A stretch of 64,000 nt of DNA. Source: Symsagittifera roscoffensis. Lineage: Eukaryota > Xenacoelomorpha > Acoela > Convolutidae. Under the pieces are notes generated by a model. The model did no database searches. It was not told where the DNA came from and saw only the letters and a program-made list of their open reading frames with translations. The DNA is taken from NCBI RefSeq assembly GCF_963678635.1, contig NC_087064.1, positions 68,498,025 through 68,562,024 on the forward strand, in the 5' to 3' direction. A program made the translations under genes and the position numbers. This document shows, one piece after another, positions 23,101 through 35,700 of this stretch; position 1 is the stretch's first letter, and every line of letters starts with the position of its first letter.

Positions 23101-26100
23101 TCATACCTTGCTCTTGTAATCTCCTGGTTTGTTGTTTCGGGGTTTCTCGTTCAGCTTCCACGCGTTCTCCATCATCAGGGCGAAGTAGGCGTCGTTGTCT
23201 ATGGAGGCGGAGATGCCAGCGTAGTAGCTGAAGAACTCCTCCTTCGTCACTGTGTCGTCCTTGTTCTGCGGATCATCGAAGTTCGCTACAACCAAAGAAA
23301 ACAAGGATAGCCGGTAGACAAAAAAAGTTTTTCAAATTAGTTATGTGGTTTTTTTTTGCGTGGTGTGATAAAAAATTGAACGAAAAAATAGAACTTAAGC
23401 ATATTCGACATTCATAGCAAAATAGGCCAATTGCAAAAAAGTTTTGTGGAAAAATGACTAGACAAAAAGAAAAAGAAAAACAAAAAATAAATATTTTGAA
23501 AAATTTCAAAAAATTTTTTGCAGAAATGTTTGATTCCCAAATTAGCGCTAAAAGACTCCAACGACCAAGTTTTTACGGCTTAAACTAAGGATGAAAAAGC
23601 TTTTGTAAGCTTGCTTAGCCTCACCTTTTTAGCTTGAAATTAGACCAACAATCAAAAATTTCAGACTGGTTTTTCTCAACACTGAGAAAATTTATTTGTT
23701 CAAAACTTTTTAAAGTCGTTCGAATCACAACTGAGAAGGCTTTAATATGATATATTACTCGACTCATTCAGATGATTATTTGTGGTACCTAATTTTTCGT
23801 GGAAAAAAAAACCAATACACACTCGAATACAAAGTTCCTCCACATTTTTCAAATCGTCGGAACAATCTTCTGAACAGTTTTTTTTTCTGTTTTTGCTCGT
23901 TCAGGAAAAAGCATCTCACTTAAAATTTGCGAGTTTTTCTCAATATAAGCCCCTCAAGCCTAGTGAAAAATTAAGACCCCATACAATTAACAATTGGGTA
24001 GGGGGAGGGGCTATAAGTGGGCCGTAATGGAAAAGAAAGCATTTCATATTGCTGTGTTTACAGAGGCGGATCTAGGATTTTCTCGGGGGGGGGGGGGGGG
24101 TGTCGGATTTTCGAAAAACTTTAATAATTTTGTCGATCTTTTATTTAGGTCGACCAAATTAATTTATTAATTTTTCGAGCTCTCCCTAAGCTGGTTTAGT
24201 CCCTGTTTTGGCCAAATTTTCTACGCGGCAGGCAAAATTTGAAAAATTGGAAAACAGTCCAAAAAAGGCATTTTTAGGCACTTTTTGGAAAATTTTGACC
24301 AAACAATCGCGTTTTTTCGGCGCGCGCTCCTCCCTCAAAATTAGTATATATTGGCGCCAAAGGCGCCTTTAGAAAACTTTTAGGGTTGGTCGGCCAAAAC
24401 TGGATTTCTTAAAAGTACCAAAGGGGGACCCTTTGGGTTGGCAGGGGATCGAATCCCTGAGGGGGAAGCGTCCGCCCCCCTAAATCCACCCCTGTGTGTT
24501 TATATTAGTTTTAACTCATTTATTTTTTTTGGTTGAAAGATTTTGCATTGGCAATTCAAAACCAGCGTAGTTTGTTATCTAAGTCTATTGGCCATTAATT
24601 CACTTTTTTGGAAATTTAAAATATGGTTTTGATCATGGGCGAATTTAGGATTCGACCTCTACCAACCAAAGGGTCCCCATTTGGTATTATTTTATGACAT
24701 CCATTTTAGGCCAATCAACCTTAACATTTTTCTAAAAACGCCTTTGTCGCCAACATACACTAATGCTGAAGGGGAACGCGCTGAAAAAACAATTTCTTAG
24801 TCAAAGTTTTCCAAAAAGTGCCGAAAAACGGCTTTTTTACCTGTTTTTTCAAAAAATTGGCTGCGGAGCAAAACTTGTCGTCAAAGTTGCGTTTTTATAG
24901 TGTTCTGGGAGTACTCGGAAGATAATTTTGGTAGACCTAAAAAAATCGACAAAGTTTTCGAACAATTTTCCGAGCTACCCCAAAGCACTAAAAATCCCTG
25001 TTTTGGCCTAATTTGAAAAAAAATGGCCATAAAGGCGTTTTTAAGCACTTTTTTGACTGAAAAATCGCATTTTTTTGGCGCGCGCTCCCCCCTCAAAATT
25101 GAAATTTATTGGCGCCAAAGACGTTTTTAGAAAACATTTAGGGTCGGCAGTGATGGGGGGTTCTAGGTTCAGGGGGGGGGAGAGACGTCCGTAACCCCGC
25201 CCACCCCCTAAATCCACCCATGACCTGAACCTAGAAAAGTTTCTTAAAGTTTTTTTTTACATCTAAAGCTCTTGTTTTCTGGATCAAGGATGATGTTCGA
25301 TATCCCAAAAAAAGGTATTTTCCAAACCACTTCCGCAATCAAATTTGATGGCGACATAAGTGGCTGATCTCGGCCCGGGTATAATGATTAACATTTTGAG
25401 CCTTTTGATGGCGACATAAGTGGCGGACCTTGGCCCCGGTTAAACTATTCCAGTATGAGCCTTACCTAGGAATGCGCCGAGTGCCTCGTCCTCTGTCCAT
25501 TCTCCGGACACCACCTTGGGGTGCTGAGTCACATCATACACTCCATGTAGATCTTCCACTGTAATATTTCCACTCTTGTCTTTGTCTAGTTTCTCAAATG
25601 CACGCTGCACAAACTGAAAATCATACCGATCAAAGCCATCAAATAGGAAGAGTAACATGTTGCTCTGAAAGCAGCACAAAAGTTTCTACCTCAAGATTAC
25701 AAAAAAAAAGTGTGTTTTTTCTAATTTTGTCATTTTTTGTTTGTGGTAAAAGAAAATTGAAAGCTTAGAGTTTAAGCATATTCGATAGTACGGTAAAGAA
25801 TTAGGAATATTCAACAAAACAGTTTTTTTTTTTCAAAAAAATTGCAAAAATTATTTAATTTTCAAAAATTTATTCCCATGAAGGCAAGGCGCTGAAAAAA
25901 AGTTTAAAAACTAAGATTGCTGAAGTAAAAAAAAACCTTTTCAAACCTTATTCAAGAGCTAATCACCCTACTATAAGCCTGCTCGCTCGCTTTATTCTTG
26001 ACAATGAGTACAATTTTTGAAAGTTTTATAAAATTGTTTGTCATCACTTTCATTGGTCGTAGCAACAGGGATAGCCAATTTTTGTGTAAATAGCATTGAA

Positions 26101-28777
26101 AATTCCGACCCGACAACACACATAAACAAGCATAGAAAAACTAACGTTTTTATTTTTTCTTTTCAAAATTGTGCCATTTTCTATGCGTGGTGTTATGAAA
26201 TGGCAGTCAGAAGCTGAAACTTTTAGTAATTTAATTTAGGCAACTTCAGTTTTTTTTTAGAAAAAAAATTAAACAAAAAAATTCTCACTTTCGGCGGATT
26301 TTTTTTATTAGTGAGGCGCTAAATGAAGCTATGAAAAAATGTTTTCATGGGCTGAAATTATATATTTTTCAGGCTTATTAAACCGATCTTTATCTAATTA
26401 ATGTTACTCACGCGCTTTAGTCTCTCGAAATTAGTCTAAAAAACTAGAATTTATAAGCCTTTTGTTCCAGTCATTGAGTGAATTTTATGAAATTCTTTTG
26501 AATCACGACTTGATGTAAGTTAAAATAATATATCACTCGACTAGTTCTATTTTTAATTTTTGGTACCTAATTTTGTGTAGAAATTTTTTTGATAATAAAC
26601 ATTCGAATACAAAGCTCACCCTTTCATTGATCGGAACATTAAGGTATTATCTAGAGTACATGTTAAAGTGTATTGAGCTACAAGCTTCGAGAGCGCTAGG
26701 GCGAGATCTATGCCTTAGCTGCGAGATTGACTTTTAACTGCTCATTAGATGTTATAAACTAGTTGTGATACATATGAGCGTGTGCATGTGATTTTAAATG
26801 CCTTTCAGCTTGAATCGCGTTGTGTACACATTTTTTCTCAGTTCCTTTGCTGCTTTTTTCGCTTATCTCCGAGTTGCAGCTTCACATTTGTGTTAATTTT
26901 AGTTGCGTGACCAGTTTCTCGCCAATCTAATAATTAAAATTGTCGTTTATGCGATTCGCAGAGGATCTATGAACTTTGCAGCCTTTCTATGCATAGTCCG
27001 TTTCTCTTGATTCCTCACGTTCCAGACTGAGTTCTTTTGTTGAGTGAAGCTCTTTTTTTGTGACTCAAGGTCGTTTTTTTGCACTTAGGATTTTCATGTG
27101 GTATCACTAGTGCAGCCGAAATATGGATGCATGAAGGGCTTCTATTGCAACGCAAGTAGAAACTTTGCCCGAAATAACTGATAGGAGGAAATAGCCGACC
27201 TTTTCTCTCTTGGGGTTGAGGCAGTCGCCCCTGAGTTTGAGGAGGAACTCATCGTAGTCCACCTCCCCCGACTGGTCTCTGTCAAACACTTTGAAGGCCT
27301 GCTCCAACTCCTGAATCAGCACAAACGCACATACTTTTTTAAAGAACCTAATGTACGAAAAATTTTGAGCTGCAGACGAGTTTTTGAAGAAAAAAAATTG
27401 GCTAAAAACGACCAATTTTGTGTTCGTTTATGGAAGCAAACTTCTTGGTAATAATAATAATGATACTTTGTTTTCAGGCTAGTATACCAGTATTGCTTGT
27501 TATAAAACCGCATTTACAACCATTAAACATTAGCCTGAGAGATAGTCATGAGACCTTCTGGTCTGTTTTCAGACTTCTCTACGTTAAAAAATAAAAACAG
27601 TAGATGTATACCTCTTTGGTGAGTTGGCACCCGATGTCACTGACTCCCTTGCGGAACTCGGAGAAGGAGATGCTCTTGGATCCATCGTCGTCCATGTTTC
27701 TAAACACCAGTCCGATGTGTTTGATGCCCCCTGGGCCCCTGGATAGTGCAGTCAGTCTGATCTTGTCCACCGGGTCAGTCGCACTCTTCAACTCCTCCTT
27801 CACCTAAAATACAATCACACACATACAGGATTTCCGTTGCAGATTACCCCGACTAGAAAAAAATTGTCATACATTTTCTTCTACAAAAGTCATGTTTTAC
27901 ATTTTCCTATAAAAGTCATATAATTTTTATATTTTATCTTCGTATTTTTCATGTTAAACGAATTGAATGGAATTGTATGACTTGAACTTTGAGTATATGA
28001 AGGTCATCAAGTGTCGAATGCCAAAATGTGATAGAGCAAATGTTCCATCTTAGTGCACACATCAGAAGCTCCTAAAAATTGAGTGTACTATGAAAAAATT
28101 TTGACTCAATCATTTTGAAAATTGGAGAGCCTTAATAAGGCGATTACCTTGATTCAAATCAATATACAATTAGTTTTGTATTAGGGTGGTTTATTATTTT
28201 TACGTTTTGTTTCACCCAAAATTAATTACGACAAATAAAGGTTAGATGTATGGAATCGAGTGATTTATCAAGTAAACGTCCTTTTAGTTGTGATTTGATG
28301 GATACTAAAAAAACTTCAAAAACTTTTTGTGTCGAGAAAAGCCATTTCGACAATTTAAAGAATTTAAGCCAGCAAGAGAAAGATTGTTGATTAAACTAGG
28401 AAAGGTACGTTTAAAGCTACTACTACGAAATAGAGTATACTGGAATAAATATCACCTGAAAGGTAACAAAAATTGAAAGTTTTCTATTTTCTGATCTAAT
28501 ACAGTTCTATTATATCTCTTCAAATATGGCCATTTGAAAATCGCCACCTATCAAAACAGTCTTTTTTCATCCTCGTCTTTTAAATGCTTCATAGGCGCCA
28601 AAAGTTTTAGCAACACTAAAATTTATGTCAAAATCCATGAAATATTTTTGAAAATGCTGAGTTTAGCTAAAAGTCTATTAATTTTTGCTTTCATTTTCAG
28701 AAAAGGTCTAGCTAATTAGTTTTTCTCAGTTTATTTCGAGTCTCTATCCTCGCATGCACAAAACACGACGTTTTTTG

Positions 28778-28853
<76 letters not shown>

Positions 28854-31800
28854 GACTAAGTATAAATGGTCAGAACCATCTGCGCAACTTCAACTGCAAC
28901 CATTCAATCTTTTGTTGAGATGTTTTTTGAGTTTTTCAGATAAGTTTTGAGAACTATTTTTGATTTTTGATCGATTTTTTTGAGAAGCAAAAATCGTCTT
29001 GCGACAATAAAGAAAAGCTACTTTTTTGTCAGGTAACGAATCGTGACTGGCCATAATTGATGAGGTACAAATAGCCAGCAATAACAAGTGGCAATAACAA
29101 ATCCCCGCTCTGGAATTTCATGGATAATAATCGATTATACTGTCATTTTTTAGTCAGTATCCATAAAACTACTAAAGTAATCGATTAGAATTGATGATAT
29201 GGATTATAATCGTAATAGTTTAGTCCACCGCCACCGTGTGTGAGAGGGGGCGGGGTGGGGTTGCAGGTAACTGGACTGTTTATAGTGGGGTTAAGGTATT
29301 AGAGGGGTTAAGCAGGAGGGGGGATCGGTGGTGGGGGGGGTAAATCAAGGTGGGATAAATTAGGGGTGGGGTGAAAAACTTGGAGAGGGGGTGGGTCAAA
29401 CTTTTTTATGAACATGTTTGTTTGTGTTCTAAATTAAGCTATTTTCTGCAGAAAAAAATCGCTTTTCATGGATTTTTAAAGCCTAAAAAATTGATTATAC
29501 TGTCAAAACAATCGATTATAATGGACTTTAAAATATTGAAAAAAATCGATTATAATCCCCTAAAAATCCATTTTCATGGTTGGATGGGTCATCAAAATTG
29601 ATTATATGGGTTAAGTTTTTTGGCGATATAATCCATTATAATCGATTATTTCCAAAGAAACTCATGTGAGAGTCATTTTATATAAGTCCAATTTTTTTTT
29701 TCTAATTTCGCTTTTTACAGGTTTTTTTAGCCTTTAGTTGCTGTGTTTGCAAAAAAATTTTCGCCTAGTTGTTAAGGCTGATTTCGAACGTCTGTATAGG
29801 CTAAACAAATAATCGAGTTTTAAACACTTTTATCGTCGTGACCAAACTATAAAAAACAGTTATTAGGTTTCCTGCATTCAGAAACAAGACTTACTGTTGG
29901 TTTTGGCTTAGCGTTTAATGACGCAAAAATATTTCCCATAGTTGTTGTTCCGACCATTTGAAACTTATGGAGGAACTTTGTATTCGGGTGTGTTCTAGTT
30001 TTTTTTTGTTCTCGACACAAAATCAGGTACCACAAATAATCATCGAAATTGGTCAGGTGATATATCATATTATAGCCCTTTCAATCGTGATTTGAACCAA
30101 TTTGAATTTTTTTTAAAAAGCTTCTAAGTGTTGAGAAAAACAGATTTTCGGCCTAGTTTCAAGCTAAGCGGTCTTACAAAAGCTTGTTGATGCCTATTTT
30201 AAGCCGTGAAACTTTAATTGTACTTAAGTAAAACTAATCTTTGGAATTTTGTAGCGCCAACTTTGAAATCAAAACATTTAAATTTAAAAAGTTTCTGAAC
30301 TTGATTTTGTAACAGTTTTTTTTGTTTTTCTAGTCAGTTGTCTGCAAACTTTCTTTTCGTTCAGATTATGCCAAAGATCTATTTTTCAGAGCTTTTTTTA
30401 TCGCAACAAGCAAAAAAGTAATTAATTTGAAAGAAAAAGATGTATTTGTTTCAAGACTATGGTCGAAACATTCTATGCTACAAGCACAGTAACCGACTGT
30501 TCTTGTTTTCATTTGGTTAAGTCTGTTATTTTATTCGAAAAATTTCTTAGATCAATAAAAAATGGCAAATACTTAGGTATAATAATTCGGTTGCCGTAAA
30601 AAAAGCGAAGAAGATGGTTGTTATTCTTGGATTTTTGTTGTTTTTTTTTTACTTTTAAATTGTTCGTTCTAAATTTTTTGTCATAAGCTAAAGTTTCAAT
30701 TTGTTTTTGGTATTTGTAAGGATTTGTTTCATTTGAACAGTAAGTAAAAGACTGGATGTTTTTTGATTGTTTCATGATTAAGCACATTTTACAATTGGTT
30801 TATTCGATTGTCTTCTAAGCAAGTATATGAATGGCAGCCAAGTTCAGTTTGAATCTATTGGATTCAACTTGAAATCGTTGATTTTATAGTTTTTGACTTA
30901 CTTTTGTTGAAGAATGAAAATAAAATGTAATTATCATTTTTTGTTGCTCAATTATTTTTCGTGTTTTTTTTCTGCTATTTACTAATCAATTTGATGAGCT
31001 GTTTTTCCTAGCCAAACGAAAGTAAGTTTCCAGATACGAAATATTTTGAAAGACTTTGGGAAAATTGATTGCCATCAATGTAGGAATCTGTTATGTATTG
31101 TTGTCAGTTCAAAAACTTTTATAGAGATAATTTTATTTGGCTGCTGTGAAACGAACCCATTTTTTTCGGTATTTGTTAGGGTTTATTTCAAATGAAAAAT
31201 AAGTTAGAAATAGAGGTTTTAAGTTGTTTCATCCTTGTGCGCATTTTACAAATGGTTTCATTGGTTGGCTTTTGAGCAAACAAAAGAAGTGCAGCCAATT
31301 TCAAAACGGGTTTTGGGTTCAAGATGAAATTTTTGTTGCTTTTGTTTTTTTGAAAACTTTTTGCTGATAAACAAAAAAATTATTCACAACTTTTCCATTT
31401 TGCTTTAATTTTAGTTTTTATTTTTTTGCGAGTGGATCGCGCGCCAAAAAAACGCGATTTTTTTATTGTTTGGTCAAAATTTTCCAAAAAGTGCCCAAAA
31501 ACGCTTTTTTTGTCGGGTTTTTTTAAAAAATTTGCCTGCTGCGCAAAAAAAATTGGTAAACAGGGTCTTTCTAATGATTTGGGAGAGCTCGAAAAACCAT
31601 ATGGTCGACCTCAAAAATTTTTTAAAATGGTTGACCAGAATTTCAAAAAACATTTGAAAATCCCCCCCCCCCCTCGAGAAAATCTTGGATCTACCCCTGA
31701 ATCCTTTATAAAGATTAATATTTGTTTCTAAATTTCATTGTAAGAATGTGCTAAAACAGCGCCAAGAACTTCAATTTTTGCATTTTATTTTTTGGAAATT

Positions 31801-32068
31801 GGCAGACAAGTTAATGTTGTTTTTAGACCAATTTAAATCTTTTTTATAAAAAATCTTTTTTTCATAGAGTATTTCTCAAAAAATTGGCGCTTGTGGGCAA
31901 AAATAAATTTCAATTTTTGTGGTCTGAGTTTGTAAATTAATTATAAACACTTGATTTCTTCGCTGATTTTATGAATTATACCTAGATGATTAACGGTTTG
32001 TTTCTTCTCAATTTAAACTTTCTTACCTTCCGCTGCAGCTCCATTTCGTGTCTCGAAGTTGAACCCAT
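23101..32068 (-). CDS. CAPSL: calcyphosine-like EF-hand calcium-binding protein, five exons
   Basis: Minus-strand exons, 5' to 3': 32068-32027, 27803-27612, 27310-27200, 25613-25466, 23285-23101. Joined in frame they give 225 codons plus TGA; vertebrate calcyphosine-like proteins are slightly shorter. Four EF-hands: loop 1 at residues 52-63 ([12 protein letters not shown]), loop 2 at 88-99 ([12 protein letters not shown]), loop 3 at 125-136 ([12 protein letters not shown]), and a weaker loop 4 in exon 5 ([11 protein letters not shown]). The conserved segments ARG-like [11 protein letters not shown] and [15 protein letters not shown] identify calcyphosine rather than calmodulin. The likely role is Ca2+ sensing; the family is often associated with ciliated cells (family knowledge). 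The exon 3 donor is GTCGGC. The last codons AAG-GTATGA could also be a splice donor, so the C-terminus is the least certain part. Intron 1 is ~4.2 kb and rich in repeats. Confidence 0.92.
24061..24494. mobile_element. hAT-like MITE, copy with perfect 8-bp target duplication
   Basis: 434-bp non-coding element in intron 4 of the calcyphosine-like gene. Its ends are cagaggcggatctagg and the complement of caggggtggattta, i.e. short imperfect inverted repeats starting CAG. Flanks are tgtgttta at 24,053-24,060 and at 24,495-24,502. An 8-bp duplication with CAG-type ends fits the hAT superfamily (P elements also make 8 bp). Internal landmarks shared with other copies: a G-run after the first end, GGCGCGCGCTCC, and the palindrome TTGGCGCCAAAGGCGCC. 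Confidence 0.85.
24634..25222. mobile_element. fold-back composite of the same hAT-like MITE
   Basis: The left half (from catgggcgaatttagg) is the family in reverse orientation and the right half (ending aatccacccatg) is in forward orientation, so both outer ends are the same terminus. Halves meet near 24,890-24,910. The flanks do not match, so this is a rearranged or nested pair rather than one simple insertion. Confidence 0.65.
25344..25462. repeat. 60-bp tandem repeat abutting a splice donor
   Basis: Two ~60-bp units, each starting tttgatggcgacataagtgg and ending gagcct. The second unit stops inside the splice donor of exon 4 of the calcyphosine-like gene (donor at 25,465-25,460 on the minus strand). 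Confidence 0.8.
28779..28847. repeat. (TA)n microsatellite
   Basis: About 34 uninterrupted TA units in intron 1 of the calcyphosine-like gene. Confidence 0.97.
29129..29649. repeat. cluster of ATCGATTA-type sites around a G-rich tract
   Basis: AATCGATTA or AATTGATTATA variants occur near 29,129, 29,179, 29,200 (as ATTATAATCG), 29,489, 29,510, 29,544, 29,596, 29,625 and 29,641. The strand between (29,240-29,396) is strongly G-rich, with many runs of four or more G. It lies in intron 1 of the calcyphosine-like gene. It could be a decayed repeat array or a homeodomain/Onecut-type binding cluster; the sequence alone does not decide. Confidence 0.5.
31430..31699. mobile_element. truncated hAT-like MITE
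   Basis: Reverse-oriented copy of the 24-kb MITE, keeping the GCGCGCCAAAAAAACGCG segment through the C-run and the terminal cttggatctacccctg. The other end is missing. It lies in intron 1 of the calcyphosine-like gene. The ORF across it is an artefact. Confidence 0.75.
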
Positions 32069-32542
32069 CGCTACTATGATCGAATATCTAAATGATTGGA
32101 CTAGGGGTTGGACTTGAATAAACAGCAGATAAGTTGCGGTTAAATTACTAGTTGTTGTAAAAAGGACTGTGTTTTTATAAAGCAGAAATAAGTCCAAACC
32201 ATGTAGTTTGGAGTGTGCAAATAGAAAAATTTTTGGTTCGCTTTTGTAGAAAACTGCGTTTGATTTGATTAATCGTAAAATACGTGACTGTTTTAAAAGC
32301 GCACGTCTGCCCCTCGTGTTTAATATATGTTGTCTAAATGGTACACTGGTGGTAAGAAAGCACAAGTGAACACATATTCACATCACCTGCAGATTTTGAG
32401 CTGCATGCTTGAGAATTTAAATTGAAGAGCAGTTGAGTTAGAAATGTAGCCTCTGATACTGAAAACTTTACGAGGAGTAAGCTTAGGGAATATCTTTTTG
32501 TGGCGCATTACGAGGCCAAACTGTTCATTCTCTGCATTGTAA

Positions 32543-32769
32543 GCGGGATCCGCAACAGGCTAAAATCAGATTTGTCGCGGAATCCGCAACATTGCTACTT
32601 TTCTTTGATCTTCTTTGCTGTTTTGGATTCATTACAGTTGCAGAATCCAGAACAACTAGCTATATTTGCTTGTTGCGGAACCCGCAACAAAACAATGGGC
32701 CGACAAAATTTACGTTACAGGTATTTGTACGCGGAATCCACTGAAATTTTGTAAGTGGAATCCACTTAC
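32543..32769. promoter_or_regulatory. cluster of GGAATCC-type palindromes upstream of the calcyphosine-like gene
   Basis: gcgggatccgcaaca (32,543), gcggaatccgcaac (32,577), cagaatccag (32,641), gttgcggaacccgcaac (32,672), gcggaatccac (32,731) and the perfect palindrome gtaagtggaatccacttac (32,751-32,769). The cluster starts about 475 bp upstream of the start codon, on the promoter side of this minus-strand gene. A regulatory role is only inferred; a decayed short tandem array is the alternative. Confidence 0.35.
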
Positions 32770-35700
32770 ATTTTAGACCTTTTTTAAAGATTTGTCTCTG
32801 GAATCTAGGATCATGCATACGCAAAATTGTGCGCCTATCCAGTGCACAATTTGGCCTCCTAATGCGATTTTTGAAAAATTGATAAGCCAAACTCTCCTGT
32901 CAAGTTGTCAAAAGTAGCGAAAAGTCATCCGCTTTCTATCAATTTCTGATCATTCAGTTTTTTTTGTATTTTCTCTCAAAGTCATTTTGTGGTCAATAAA
33001 ACTAGATTTGGACAATGTGGACTTAAAGGAGCAATTTCTTCGAAATTTTTTTAGACAGGTTTTGGTAGAAATTCTCAAAGTTTCTGTTTTACTTTGATTT
33101 TAATTGACGATTAAGCCAAAAAATCTCGGTAACTTCAATGGTTAATAGAAGAAACTTGAGTTGTGCACAGTCAGTCTCTGAAAGTTTTTTCTCAAAGACT
33201 GACTGTATTGGCTTTTATTTACAAAATAGAAATATTTAAAAAATTTAAAATTTTGTAAAATAAAAGTTAGAAGATTTCAGTCTTTGAAAGTATATAAAAA
33301 CTACTGACAAAAACAACTAACAAAGTTTTTAAAACTTCCTTGTCTAGAATTTTCTAGGTTTCGATTTTTAAAAAAGTCAGAAAATTGGTTTTCTTATTTG
33401 AAAACTTTTTCCCTGCAGCTTTTAATGTTCCTGTCCGAGAACTGAAAGCATCAATAGAAGTTCTTGCAATGTGTGTTATTGTGAAATATTTCATCAAACT
33501 AGTTTACGGGTTTATGATGAATATTATCTTGATTGTTCCCAAAAAAGTTGGTATTTTTTATGAGACTCGAATTGTATGTCTTTAAATGGGAATTAGTTTT
33601 GTTCGTGAGTCGGTACTTGTTCGTCTTTTTATGAAAATGATACGCCTCAAAAGTTGTAAGATAGGACAAAAATCCACAAAACTTCGCTTGTATTTTAAAA
33701 CTCACTCTGCAAGTAGAAAAAACACAACATGATTAAAATTTGGGTGTTTAACGCAAAAAAGGTTTGCAAGAACAGATGCAAAAAAATAATCATCACATAC
33801 AACAAAAAAGAAGCAGAAATAGGTCTTAGAAAAAAAGTTTGTGTAAACCAAAAACCAAAAAATTTCTCAGATTCAATTACTCAGTCATGGCGACATTCGA
33901 TAGAATTGATCTGGGATCTCGTCATTTTTCAAAAAAAAAAATCAATTTATTGCAATTTATTGCCCACATCCTGCGTATCAAAATTACTTCGCTTTTTAAA
34001 AAAATGGTTTGCTTGCTTTTCAAATCTGATTTTTACTCTCGAAATTCAACAAAGTAGAATAATATACAAAAGATTAAAACTTGAACTAGTGAAACAATTT
34101 AGTAGATTCCAAATTCTTCGAAAGACGAAAAAGAACTACTGACGATAAAAACTAACAAACTAGCCTTTAACAAGCGAGAAAATTCAAAATGCCATATTTG
34201 AAAATTGGTGTTAGTTGCAAATTTATTATAAATTAAGTTGAATTTTAAAAAAAATATATGATAAATGAGAAAAATCAGTAAAGTTTTTCCAAAAAAACTA
34301 TTCAGTTATTTAAAAGTTATAGAATAAGAGAATTTTTAAGTTTTCAATAAAATTAAAAATTGTGTATCGACTATAGAAAAATTGATAGATTCATTTTTTA
34401 AAATTTTTTTATAATAAGAAACTTTTCATCCTTAGGTCTATTTTTATTGGAGATCTGACGGTGATTGGTTCATAATGCTGGTTTTAATGACAGTCAAACT
34501 TGTTAGAGCTATTAAACTCTATCAGCCTTTTTGTGTTTTTTTTCGTTGTTTTCTGGTTTTAAATTTTGGTTGTTTTGACTGAAAACACTGATTTCGTTTT
34601 TGATGAGTTGTTCTCTGAATTCAATTTAGCTGTTTGATAGTCAATTTTTGAAATTATTTGTCAAGAATTCAGATAAATCAATTAAATTTCCCGGTCTAAA
34701 TTGTTTATTGACATCAAAAAAACTAGAACAAAAAGTATATTTTTTTTCAATAAAGAATTTGAAGATCAGAATGCGTACACATTGGTACGTTTTCGTTGTT
34801 TCCTATAGTCGACTTGCAGTTTCAGCTACTCTCAAAATCTATAAGAATAACAATGAACTATGGCCTACTTTTAATGAACTACGGCCCATGGCCTCCTTTC
34901 TTTTACAGTTACAGATAGCTCAAAAGATTTTCTGGTAATCAAGTTGTGCACTTTACTACTTTTCTACTTGCATAGGATAAGGTTTTAGCAAAAAACCAAT
35001 ACAAAATTGCATTAATAATCGTAGGACAAGGTTTAATTTTGAAGATAACTTGTACAGGTTGTGTTTCTTTAGTTTTTTTTACATGGAATGATACATGAGT
35101 CTTAAACAGATCCTGTAAAAAATAAAACTATACCAGATGATACGATGTCGGAAATCTGCTAAAATCTGGCAAAACAATCATTGAATTTCTTGTTTAATTA
35201 CGCATTTTGGTTTTTGCTACATAAAATACCAGCAGAAGAGTTGATGCATGATGGCAGTAAGCCTTCAGTTACAGTACAGGGCGGATCTAGGATTTTCTCG
35301 AAGGTGTTTCAAAAAAATTTCGATGTTGCGAGCGCTACAAAAGCATTCAAAAGACCCTGTGTTGGCCAAAGTTTTAGTGCCGTAGGCAAAATTTAGAAAA
35401 AAACAATCCAAAAAAAGGCGTTCTTAGTCACTTTTTGGAACATTTTGACCAAAAAAAATCAATGTTTCGGCGCGCGCTCCCCCCTTAAAATTAGTATATA
35501 TTGACGTCAAAGGCGCCATTAGAAAATTATTAGGGTCCGTCATCAAACATGGATATCTCAAAATAGTACATAAGGGACAAAGTAGCGGCAAATTTTTTTT
35601 TTGAATTTTTCTGATGACATTTTTGCTTTAAAATTTCTTTAGACAAAATCATGTTTCCCAAAAATACACTGTGGGAGGTTAAAATATGAATCAGATGAAG

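Noticed and set aside
31426-31731. 101-codon plus-strand ORF
   Set aside because: Lies wholly in a truncated hAT-like MITE; related frames appear in the copy at 63.4-63.7 kb. Repeat-derived, not a gene.
33729-34142. 137-codon plus-strand ORF
   Set aside because: Composition (Lys, Phe, Ile) is what AT-rich random sequence gives; no motif.
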